Positions 47,750 through 55,375 of a stretch of DNA of 55,375 nt are shown here, piece after piece. This DNA comes from a virus. The notes beneath the pieces are model-generated. The model was not told where the DNA came from, did no database searches, and was given only the letters and a program-made list of their open reading frames with translations. Position numbers and translations under genes: made by a program. Numbering within the stretch: the first letter of the stretch is position 1; the number at the start of each line of letters is the position of its first letter. Location: positions 1 through 55,375 of the IMG/VR virus record IMGVR_UViG_3300008110_000371. The stretch is one strand, 5' to 3'.

Positions 47750-49852
47750 TTAGCCAAAAAGTCCTGCGCGTTGTGCGCCTGAAGCAGCACCCAGTCCTGC
47801 AATCCCAAGGCCCAAGGCTGTCTGCAAGGGGCTAGCGCTGGGTGCAGTCTGCGAGGTCAACGCCATCTGCGTGGTCGGTGCGCCTCGGTAGATGTCCGAT
47901 ACAAAGCCCAACTGCTGGTAAGGCAGCATGGCTTCTTGCGTTTGCGTGGCGCGAATCGCATCGAGCTGCGCCTGGGCGTTTTGCTGCTCAAGACCACCGA
48001 TGCCTGCCATAAGTTGCACGTCTGCCGATCCAAGGCCTTGCATGGTCTGGCCCAACGCGCCTTGCTGCACACCGAGTTGACCCATCTGCCCGCCCAGACT
48101 GCCAAGCATGCCCGCACGCTGCATCTCAAGTCCGGCCTGCTGTCCAGCAAGACCACCGATGCCCTGACCGAGTTGGCCGTACAGGCCTGCTTCTTGCCCT
48201 GCCAGTTGTCCCTGGAGCGCGGTCCCTGCCTGACCAAGCTGTGCTCCCTGGAAAGCTTGTGCTGCGGACTGTCCTGCCAACTGGCCTTGAAGGCCTGCTT
48301 GTTGGGAGCGTAAGGCACCTGCCTGCGTGCCTAGTTGACCATACAAACCAGCCTGTTGACCAACAATACCTGCCTGGATCTGGGCAAGTTGACCTGGAAG
48401 CAGTCCTAGTTGCGCTTCTTGCGCCGCCAAAGCTCCCTCAAGTTGTGAGCCTGCTTGTCCCATCTGCGCTTGCTGGAAAGCTTGTTGACCATACAATCCG
48501 CCAATCCCCTGAAGCATAGCTGCTTGTTGTAAGCCAGACGCTTGCCCCAGTTGCTGCATCTGAGCTAACTGATTAGCGGTTTGCGCGTCAAACCCTGCTT
48601 GCTGAAAACGCTGTTGAGCGGCTTGAAGTCCTAATTGTGCCCCTGTTAATCCATATTGGCCCTTGAGCGCCTGCGTGGCCAAACCAGCCTGCTGTTGGAA
48701 TTGTGCATTTTGCTGTGCCGTGGCCATTTCAGTTTGCTGATTGGCTAATGCTGCCTGAAGCGCCGCCTGCTGCTCCACATTGAACTGCTGTTGCCCCTGC
48801 TGATAGGCCTGCTGTAGCCCCTGTCCGCGAATATCAGACTGAAGTTGCGCTAAATTTCGCGCAGCCTCCGATTCCACAACCCCTTCTCGTGTGCCACCAA
48901 AGGCTCCTGCGCGCACCGCCTGTGCAGCGCGACCCTGACGAGCAATGTCGTCAGCCCGCTTCGCCTCGCGCAGTTGAATGTCTACCACGTTCTGCATGTA
49001 GGGAGACATGTACTGGCCCAAAGCCCCCGGGTCCGTAATAGATCCGGTTTGTATCGTTTGAACGGGTCCCGTCATAGAGGCTCCACTATAGGTGGGAGCC
49101 TCCGCCAACTTAGCTGCTAAGTTGGCTTCTGTTGACGCAGTGCCCGCAATTCCTCTTGCCTTTGTTAAGAGATCTTTTTCTGTTTGAAACCCTAAAGGAG
49201 CTGCTGTACGTGCAGCAGAAGCCGCTTCCTTTAAAAGACCTTCTGATGTAGTCAATCCGGCCTGCATGTAGGGAGACAAACCTTGTCGCGCTGTACGAAG
49301 GGCCCCTATACCACCTGTAATAGCATCTTCTTGCGCTTTTGCAGAAGTTGCGTAGCCCTGCATTAGGTCAGCAGCACTAACGCCCGCCCGTAAGGCTTGG
49401 GAACCAGCAGCCTCAATGCCTCCCGCGCCACGCATGGCATCTTCCAATTGCTGCGTTGCACGACGTGTGTCGGCGGCAGAGTACCCTGCTGCTACATTGC
49501 CAAGACCACCTAGTCGGCTGGTTGCGCCTAATGCGCCTTGGAACGCACCCTGCGCTGCACCAAACTGTTTTGAGAGATCCAAATTACCCAGTTGCTGGGC
49601 ACCTTGTTGCGTGAGCCCCATGCCTTGAGTGATAGCCTGGGATCCTGCTTGGAGATAAGGCTCATACGAACCAATGCCCTGGCGAGCAAGATCAGCAGCC
49701 TGGATTTGACCTAGTGATAGGCCCGTTGCCTCAACCGCAGGCAGGTTAATCGGCTGGGCATAAAGCCTGCGTGCCTCATCCATCAGCCCTACTTTGAGGG
49801 CTTCAATTTCTGGGGCTTCGCGGGATATTTGGGTGGCGTAAGTCGTACTCAT
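47750..49852 (-). CDS. Gln/Ala/Gly-rich repetitive virion protein (700 aa)
   Basis: The C-terminal 300 residues are built of loosely repeated Gln/Gly/Ala/Leu units (GLYGQLGTQAGALRSQQAG, LQGQLAGQSAAQAFQGAQLG, QLAGQEAGLYGQLGQGIGGL). The N-terminal half is Ala/Gly-rich with a PYMQNVVDIQLREAKRADDI helix. Such composition is typical of long helical proteins ejected with DNA. ATGA overlap couples it to the upstream gene. The repeat region may be recombinogenic and error-prone in assembly. Confidence 0.6.
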   Translation of the reverse strand: MSTTYATQISREAPEIEALKVGLMDEARRLYAQPINLPAVEATGLSLGQIQAADLARQGIGSYEPYLQAGSQAITQGMGLTQQGAQQLGNLDLSKQFGAAQGAFQGALGATSRLGGLGNVAAGYSAADTRRATQQLEDAMRGAGGIEAAGSQALRAGVSAADLMQGYATSAKAQEDAITGGIGALRTARQGLSPYMQAGLTTSEGLLKEAASAARTAAPLGFQTEKDLLTKARGIAGTASTEANLAAKLAEAPTYSGASMTGPVQTIQTGSITDPGALGQYMSPYMQNVVDIQLREAKRADDIARQGRAAQAVRAGAFGGTREGVVESEAARNLAQLQSDIRGQGLQQAYQQGQQQFNVEQQAALQAALANQQTEMATAQQNAQFQQQAGLATQALKGQYGLTGAQLGLQAAQQRFQQAGFDAQTANQLAQMQQLGQASGLQQAAMLQGIGGLYGQQAFQQAQMGQAGSQLEGALAAQEAQLGLLPGQLAQIQAGIVGQQAGLYGQLGTQAGALRSQQAGLQGQLAGQSAAQAFQGAQLGQAGTALQGQLAGQEAGLYGQLGQGIGGLAGQQAGLEMQRAGMLGSLGGQMGQLGVQQGALGQTMQGLGSADVQLMAGIGGLEQQNAQAQLDAIRATQTQEAMLPYQQLGFVSDIYRGAPTTQMALTSQTAPSASPLQTALGLGIAGLGAASGAQRAGLFG

Positions 49853-51930
49853 GCTGCTTTTCCTTCCAGCATCTTCATTAGCTTATACATCTTTTTAGCG
49901 CCCTTGCGCCGTGAGCCGTTGCCCATGGCACGTACTGCTTTGGCCGTGAACACAAACTCACCGTCTGAGAGCATCGCGGGAATAGAGTCCGACGTCCCGG
50001 TCCCTGGACCGTTGATCGCGCCGATCTTGCGAGGATAAGTCTTGCCTCCCACGCGCATTGCCTGGGGTGTGTCCATCACACCGCCGCCTTCAGCGTAGCC
50101 GGGAGGAGTCAGGTACATGCCGCCGTAAGCTGTGGGACGCACACCACCATACTGCAAGCCGTACATGCTTGGGTACATCCTGGCAAGCTGAAAGCCTGTG
50201 GGGCCCTTGAACAGGTCAGGCATTTCAGCTTCCTTGGTTTTAAAACCACCTGCCAAGCCTAACGCGCCAATGCCGAGAGCGGCGAGTGGGCCGTAGGTGG
50301 ATAGCATGCCAGGAGTAGCCAACTTAGTGGCTTGATCAGTCACCAGTTTGTCAAAAATAGCCTTTGCAGCAGGATCCGTTGCCGCCTTAAAAGCAAACGA
50401 TGGATCTTTAGCCGTAATAATGTCTGCGGCTTTAGAACGCATGTTCTTAATCATGTCAGGCGTAACAGCTCCGCGCTGTCCTCCGAGTGCCTCTGGCATG
50501 ATGCGGTCATAAGCAGCACCGGCAGCTTTGCCATATTCGCCTTGTCGAATAAGGTCCATGATGCCTTTGCCGCCCCCACCGCTAGGGCCTGAAAGGGGCT
50601 CAAAGGGTCTCATTGCTCCCTGAAGATTGTTTGGGTTTCCAAGATCCCCTGGAGTAAATCGCCCTCCAGAATAGACTCCTGATCCAGTGTTCCTAGCAAC
50701 ATCCCCAGTCAACTCATCAGGTCTAAGACCGCCTGTGTCCAGTGAAACAGGAGAGGTCCTTGACCCTAAAACATCCTGAACGAGGTTAGCGTCTGGCGAA
50801 GGATTAAACACGGTGGCCATCGCGTGTCTACGTCCGTAGTCAGCCACTTCAGCGGCACTGGCTCCTGGAGGAGGGCCTTGTCTAAGTCCCATTTCATAGC
50901 CCGAGCTATATCCTTGTGGAGCCATATTAGCTTCCAGCATGGCTATCTGATCAGGCAAAGGTGCTGCTCCTACCGCGCTAGAGGGAGCCGCTGCTATTTC
51001 TGCCGCTGTGCCTACTCCAGTAGGAGGCGCTACTTCAGGTTGACCAAAGCCGAATATGTTGGCGTTTTGACCGCCAAACACAGGACGCGGCTCAAACGCT
51101 GCGGCCCCTCCAGTGATCGCGGCTCCTGCGCCTGCGGTCAAAGCTGCAAGTGCCCCTGATCTCAAAGCATTCTTAAGTCCTCCACCTGCGGCAAGCGTGG
51201 ATCCCGCACCGCCAACAAAGCCACTAACTGCTGCCATGCCTGCGGTAGAGGTCACCCCTAAAAACGAGGCTGCGGCAGGGCCAACAAAAAAGCCTAGTGC
51301 TGCGCCGACGATGACTTTGCCTACAGTACTCTTGGCAAACTTCTTGACCGCATTGCCGATCTTCTTAAAGATACTGGCGTACTCAGGCAATCCCGTGTAA
51401 GGGTTAATCGTGCCAGAGCCGCCTTTACGCTTGAGCATTGCAGCTTCTTGCGGTGTGATGTGCGCAAGCATCGTGTCGCCATTGCGACCGTAAGCAGCAA
51501 GATCTGCCACCCCACCCATGGCCATGGCCATCGGGGGCCGTGAGCCGGGATTCATGGCAATCGTGTCAATCGCCATGTTCAAAGCGGCAAAAAATGCCGG
51601 GTCAAACTGCTCAGGCAAGAGATCTTCGGGCATGCCCTCGGCAAGATAGGCGCGCCGTAAGCTGGCGTAATCTTGCGGTGCAGCAAGGATGGCATCCACC
51701 ATCGTATTGAGCTTGTTCAACTCATCGGGCGTAAGCTCAAGACCTGCGAGTTCTTGTTTGAACTCGGCCACGGCCTGGGGATCGGCCTGCTCGCCTGCTG
51801 CCAGGAACTCTTGAGTAATCTCTTGACGAGGCACGTTTTGGCGGATCTGTTCGATCAACGCCATGTCCTCGGGCCGCATCCCTGCACCTTGAGCTTCGGG
51901 GAGCGCCATTACGCCTTGCATTTCGTCCAT
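49849..51930 (-). CDS. Virion protein with glycine-zipper and conserved C-terminal domain (693 aa)
   Basis: Residues about 195-290 form a Gly/Ala membrane-like stretch (VGKVIVGAALGFFVGPAAAS, AAVSGFVGGAGSTLAAGGGL), possibly able to cross a membrane. The C-terminal end, GPGTGTSDSIPAMLSDGEFV followed by FTAKAVRAMGNGSRRKGAKK and MYKLMKMLEGKAA, is a strikingly conserved block shared by many aquatic phage virion proteins. GG motifs (MAMGGVADL, YAEGGGVMD) recur. Its place among ejection-like genes suggests a role in DNA delivery; unproven. Confidence 0.65.
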   Translation of the reverse strand: MDEMQGVMALPEAQGAGMRPEDMALIEQIRQNVPRQEITQEFLAAGEQADPQAVAEFKQELAGLELTPDELNKLNTMVDAILAAPQDYASLRRAYLAEGMPEDLLPEQFDPAFFAALNMAIDTIAMNPGSRPPMAMAMGGVADLAAYGRNGDTMLAHITPQEAAMLKRKGGSGTINPYTGLPEYASIFKKIGNAVKKFAKSTVGKVIVGAALGFFVGPAAASFLGVTSTAGMAAVSGFVGGAGSTLAAGGGLKNALRSGALAALTAGAGAAITGGAAAFEPRPVFGGQNANIFGFGQPEVAPPTGVGTAAEIAAAPSSAVGAAPLPDQIAMLEANMAPQGYSSGYEMGLRQGPPPGASAAEVADYGRRHAMATVFNPSPDANLVQDVLGSRTSPVSLDTGGLRPDELTGDVARNTGSGVYSGGRFTPGDLGNPNNLQGAMRPFEPLSGPSGGGGKGIMDLIRQGEYGKAAGAAYDRIMPEALGGQRGAVTPDMIKNMRSKAADIITAKDPSFAFKAATDPAAKAIFDKLVTDQATKLATPGMLSTYGPLAALGIGALGLAGGFKTKEAEMPDLFKGPTGFQLARMYPSMYGLQYGGVRPTAYGGMYLTPPGYAEGGGVMDTPQAMRVGGKTYPRKIGAINGPGTGTSDSIPAMLSDGEFVFTAKAVRAMGNGSRRKGAKKMYKLMKMLEGKAA

Positions 51931-52016
51931 GTTAGTACCTTTCCGATTGAGCCATGGTCCATGGACCGCGCGCCTGGAAAGGACGCGAAAGATGGCTGGA
52001 ATTATGACGGATCACG

Positions 52017-52349
52017 CTAGTTCCTGTCCACTTCTACATAGGAAAGATAGAAGTGGCAGTCTGAAAGTAACGATTCAACAGCAAGCTCATCGCCTTCCAG
52101 TAACACGCAGGGCACACCGTTGAACACATCAAAGGTCGTATTAGGCGGCAGGGGATAAGACTTCAACAAAAAATGCTCGGTTGCACTGCCTGCGTCGTAC
52201 TGAGAAACCGTAATTGTGGTGCGTGTAGCGTTAGCATTGGTCACCCGTAACGAGCGCAAGATGGCCGTGTTGGCCGTTGGCACCACATAAAACTCAGTCT
52301 CTGTGGCTGCGGACGGGATGACGTTCTTGCGAAGATATTTATTGGCCAT
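52017..52349 (-). CDS. Small beta-rich structural protein (110 aa)
   Basis: MANKYLRKNVIPSAATETEF and LRSLRVTNANATRTTITVSQ followed by alternating strands ending FYLSYVEVDRN resemble small virion decoration or tail-tube proteins. It is encoded three bases after the tail protein stop. The downstream gap (51931-52016) holds a heptamer array (CCATGGT, CCATGGA, CCGCGCG). Confidence 0.6.
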   Translation of the reverse strand: MANKYLRKNVIPSAATETEFYVVPTANTAILRSLRVTNANATRTTITVSQYDAGSATEHFLLKSYPLPPNTTFDVFNGVPCVLLEGDELAVESLLSDCHFYLSYVEVDRN

Positions 52350-52351
52350 GG

Positions 52352-53266
52352 CTACACTAAAGAAGATACATATGACATCGTGACGATGGCAGAAGGCGTT
52401 GCGGGACGCGTCGGAGAGGCTGCGGTTGGCAGTTGCTCAATCAATACCTGAACATCATCCGTATGCCACATAATTTCAACAAAGTCTCCTGGATCCATGT
52501 CCAAGAAGAAGTTAAGCGCGGCAATTAAATGGCCATCTATGCCACCGTGACTGTTAGGAATGGAAAAACGGCTATTGCTGCTAGCGATGTCGGTGCCGTT
52601 CTTCCTAAACCACACGTCCGTATCGTGGATCTGCGTATCGGTGTTGACAAACTGGAAGCTGAATTGCAGGTTATAAAGACCCGCATAGTCCACCGTAATC
52701 TTTGAGGGAAGATCACCTGTGATTGTGGTGCTTGTCACTTCTTGCGATGTGTTTACCGTGTAAGTGCCTGTGCCGCCGCTTCCTGTACCGTAGGCCGTGA
52801 TCCGTGTTCCAGCGGTCACGCCCGTGCCTGTTAACTGCATGCCAAGTTCAATGGTTCCTGAAGTGACTGCTGTTACGTTAAGCACGGTTCCCGCGCCAGG
52901 GGGTGTCCCGTCATCAATCGTACCCGTGAAGACTGCCGTGCGTGAGCCAATGTAGACACCGTTGGTGTAGTCCGTCGTATTGAGACTGACGGCATAAGCA
53001 GAAGTCGTGGATCCTGCTACTTGATCCGTGCCATCCTGGAATGCGCCGTAGGGCAGCAATACCCCTTGCGAACCTGACTGCCCTGCGCGTCCGGGGCTTC
53101 CATTAAACCAGGACTGCGCGCCTGAAATGTTTTGATCAGTGACCGAACCATAGGTGTTGTTGAGCAACAGAATAACCTGCTCAAGCGATCGCACTAACTG
53201 ATTGAACTGCTCCGGGCTGTATTGCGGCGAAGCATTAGGCAGTCGAACATTGGTGATCTTGCTCAT
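52352..53266 (-). CDS. Tail/neck structural protein with inserted beta domain (304 aa)
   Basis: The N-terminal helix ([20 protein letters not shown]) and the C-terminal jelly-roll-like part ([40 protein letters not shown]) are typical of phage tail-associated proteins. Between them (about residues 115-185) lies an inserted Thr/Gly-rich beta segment ([37 protein letters not shown]), a transferable module found in unrelated phage genes. Four-base overlap with the tail protein upstream. Confidence 0.65.
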   Translation of the reverse strand: MSKITNVRLPNASPQYSPEQFNQLVRSLEQVILLLNNTYGSVTDQNISGAQSWFNGSPGRAGQSGSQGVLLPYGAFQDGTDQVAGSTTSAYAVSLNTTDYTNGVYIGSRTAVFTGTIDDGTPPGAGTVLNVTAVTSGTIELGMQLTGTGVTAGTRITAYGTGSGGTGTYTVNTSQEVTSTTITGDLPSKITVDYAGLYNLQFSFQFVNTDTQIHDTDVWFRKNGTDIASSNSRFSIPNSHGGIDGHLIAALNFFLDMDPGDFVEIMWHTDDVQVLIEQLPTAASPTRPATPSAIVTMSYVSSLV

Positions 53267-55134
53267 CGTAACCCATCAGGCTGGATGTCAACGCGCATCG
53301 TGCCGTAACGCCAATTGGTGTCAGCGGCTGTGCTTTCAATCGTAAGACTGATTTGTCTGCCTCGTGCTCGGGTGTCTATCTTTTGTGTGGTCGGAGTTAC
53401 CGTATAGGGATCCAAGGAACTCGGCACAACACTCGCTTGTGGGTAAGCACGCAGCCGTAATCTCACCGTGAGGTTACCTAGCTGATTTTTGAAATCAGGA
53501 ATGAAACGCGACATAAGCATCATGTTATCGCCATCCCCCAAGTCAAAATAACCAGAGGTGATATAAGACTCAATCGGCGAACCATTAGCGTTGTAGCCCA
53601 CTTCCTGGTTATAGACTTGAGATCGACCTGCTGTCAAACCATATATGGTAGTAAGCGTTGCAGCGGTGGAATCAGGGTCGTAATCAGCAGCTATAGGCTT
53701 GGAAAAAGTCCCAAGGTCCACCCATGATGTACGCGCCATCGATCCTACAGACCACACGTTTTCAAGGTAGTTATAGGTCACAAACCGATCGATATAGGTT
53801 GAATCCGCTGAGGCATACCACCACGTCACCTCGTTAAATTGAGTGTTAACGCCTGCATTAATGGAAAAGCCCTGAGTAAAATTTAAGTCCTTAAAAACAA
53901 AATCTTGCACGGTACAGGGAAGCTTCTTGACCGTACCATCAAACACGTAAAATGCATCAAGGCTCATCCAATAAGCCACGCCGTTAACGTCAACAGCTGC
54001 ATGGGCCCCGATACAGCCACAGTTAGCACCAAGTTGTTGAAAGCCAAATGTATAAGGTGGACCTACGTATTGTTGCCCATGCAACGACGTATCAGTCCAG
54101 ATCAAAATCTGCCCACGTGAACGCACTGCCGTAATGATTCGACTGCCATCAGTTAGACGTTGGCCGCCTGCGGTGTTCGTGGCGCTTTCAACAAATTGAT
54201 TGCGATCTTCCTGGTTAGAAAAACGAACAAACATAGGGTCTTGCGTAGCAGGGGTGCCTATTGTTGTCTCTGTGCCAAAACACACCAAGTGTCGATCAGG
54301 GGTTGAAACAAGCGCATAAGTGCTTTTCGTAGGGGCCCCTGAAATAGCTGTTGCCCTTACAGTAAGTCCTGAACTTGGATTCCATTCGTAAATAGCACCG
54401 TCTGCAAGCTGGGCAATTAGAACCTGACCAAAGGTGTCAAACTGCCAAACACGCGCAAAAAGCAAGAGACCCGCCGATGGAGGTCTTGGTGTGCCCCAAG
54501 TGCTAAGGCCCCAGGTCCCTGTGCCCCAGCCGAAGTCGGTGTAATTAACCGGAGATCCAATGTTAATTTGATACTGGCCAACAACCGCTGCGCCACCATT
54601 GCCAACATCTGAACTATTAGCGTTAACCGGCGCGGTAATCGTGTAACTGTTAACACCCAAGACCTGGGTGATTTCAAACTCAGACTGCAAAATAGCTTGA
54701 GTGATTGCGCCACCTAGCCCACCGGCACTGACACCACTAAATGTAACAAAATCACCTTGGATTGCCCCGTGACTTGTATCAGTAACTGTAATGGTCGGTG
54801 AGCCATTAACCGCTGCAAACGTGACATCCCCAGCAGCCGTTGTGACACGAATAGGGGTGATGTCTGCCCATGCACCACCAAAAAACACGTAAAGCTTGCG
54901 GTTAGTGCCAACGGCCATGTAGGGAGACCCGGACAGATCGTTCCAAGTAAAGACTTCACTTGCGAGCCCTACAAAGTTAGGTGAGGTACCTCCAAACTCG
55001 GTCCACCCACCCATTTTCTCAGGCAAACCATAGCGAAAACGGATGTAATCACCATCGATCCATCCGCCTTCAGCACCGTATTCCGTGTTTTGTTTGTCAA
55101 TTCCTGGCTTGAGGAATAGTCGTAGTAATGGCAT
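53263..55134 (-). CDS. Tail tube/stabilisation-type protein (623 aa)
   Basis: Starts [20 protein letters not shown] with [20 protein letters not shown], a signature of the large beta-propeller-like tail proteins of podovirus-like phages. Repeated WND/WEWN and [14 protein letters not shown]-type strands follow. A Gly/Thr insert at about residues 105-170 again looks like a mobile beta module. Its likely job is to extend or stabilise the tail channel. The start overlaps the upstream stop as TAATG at 55132-55136. Confidence 0.7.
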   Translation of the reverse strand: MPLLRLFLKPGIDKQNTEYGAEGGWIDGDYIRFRYGLPEKMGGWTEFGGTSPNFVGLASEVFTWNDLSGSPYMAVGTNRKLYVFFGGAWADITPIRVTTAAGDVTFAAVNGSPTITVTDTSHGAIQGDFVTFSGVSAGGLGGAITQAILQSEFEITQVLGVNSYTITAPVNANSSDVGNGGAAVVGQYQINIGSPVNYTDFGWGTGTWGLSTWGTPRPPSAGLLLFARVWQFDTFGQVLIAQLADGAIYEWNPSSGLTVRATAISGAPTKSTYALVSTPDRHLVCFGTETTIGTPATQDPMFVRFSNQEDRNQFVESATNTAGGQRLTDGSRIITAVRSRGQILIWTDTSLHGQQYVGPPYTFGFQQLGANCGCIGAHAAVDVNGVAYWMSLDAFYVFDGTVKKLPCTVQDFVFKDLNFTQGFSINAGVNTQFNEVTWWYASADSTYIDRFVTYNYLENVWSVGSMARTSWVDLGTFSKPIAADYDPDSTAATLTTIYGLTAGRSQVYNQEVGYNANGSPIESYITSGYFDLGDGDNMMLMSRFIPDFKNQLGNLTVRLRLRAYPQASVVPSSLDPYTVTPTTQKIDTRARGRQISLTIESTAADTNWRYGTMRVDIQPDGLR

Positions 55135-55375
55135 TACTTAATTGGACCCCCGACCAGCCATGCGTCGCAAGTTCTCGCTCCGGCGCATTTGAAATGAAAG
55201 AGTTCACAATAGCCCAAGTTAGATCGTTTAACGACATCCTTCTCAAGCTCCATGCCCGTTTCTTGGGCGTCTTCGGCGTGAATGCCTTTTTCAATGCAGG
55301 CCAGCATCGCTGGGGTCTGAATAAACGCGGCGCAATTGCCACACCGCGCTGTTTGGGCATCTTCAATCGAGATGC
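55134..55375 (-). CDS. Cys-rich HiPIP-like protein (C-terminal part, cut by window edge)
   Basis: The open frame enters from the right edge and reads ISIEDAQTARCGNCAAFIQT then ACIEKGIHAED and NLGYCELFHFKCAGARTCDA, ending WLVGGPIK. The C-x-x-C ... C ... G-Y-C ... C-DAW spacing resembles high-potential iron-sulfur proteins and a similar Cys-rich family found in aquatic phages. Whether it binds a cluster is unknown. A competing frame in this region (55097-55366) has a much less protein-like composition and is rejected. Confidence 0.65.
   Translation of the reverse strand, partial: ISIEDAQTARCGNCAAFIQTPAMLACIEKGIHAEDAQETGMELEKDVVKRSNLGYCELFHFKCAGARTCDAWLVGGPIK

Overview
The window is a contiguous piece of a tailed double-stranded DNA phage genome (Caudoviricetes). 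It carries a large and a small terminase subunit, portal, scaffold, major capsid protein, head-tail adaptors, several very large virion proteins and a complete replication module. No tape-measure, sheath or contractile-tail gene is recognisable, and there are several long Ala/Gly/Gln-rich proteins of the kind ejected with DNA. I therefore infer a short-tailed (podovirus-like) particle. No integrase, tRNA, rRNA or CRISPR array is seen. The protein styles match uncultured aquatic phages. The accessory block contains gene families (MTDRELMQQALEALE, MNREQIIRMAREAG, PGDYG-like, DUF6378-like) that I associate with phages of Betaproteobacteria, so a freshwater betaproteobacterial host is my best guess, at modest confidence.

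Layout: nearly everything is on the minus strand and reads right to left. Replication runs from 40.24 to 32.64 kb: two conserved proteins, an SSB, an AEP-type primase with a frameshift, a UvrD-like helicase, and a family A DNA polymerase interrupted by an intein. A plus-strand pair diverges from it (SNF2-type helicase and a frameshifted RecB-like exonuclease, 40.3-42.45 kb). A dense run of tiny, mostly overlapping accessory genes follows from 32.5 to 26.1 kb. A 0.78-kb non-coding region (25.3-26.1 kb) holds a 30-nt T tract and heptamer arrays and is a candidate origin. Next come TerS and a VRR-like nuclease, then small early genes with their own promoters (22.0-24.3 kb), a GC-rich non-coding stretch, and the packaging/head block: TerL with a class 3-like intein, a 1649-aa protein, portal, GroES-like protein, scaffold and capsid (21.5-7.4 kb). 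A free-standing homing endonuclease follows, then small structural and adaptor genes to the cut tail-fibre gene at the left edge. The right part (55.4-42.4 kb) holds tail and internal virion genes and starts with a cut Cys-rich gene.

The most striking observations are these. (1) A complete HNH endonuclease gene with its own Shine-Dalgarno sequence lies out of frame inside the polymerase intein, so one DNA segment appears to encode two unrelated proteins. (2) Three sites matching the bacterial chromosomal parS consensus lie in the coding sequence of the 1649-aa virion gene, although no parA or parB gene is seen. (3) A degenerate heptanucleotide repeat family is scattered over the genome. (4) A remnant of a second terL 3' end lies directly downstream of terL. 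(5) A short Gly-Gly motif recurs in many virion proteins.
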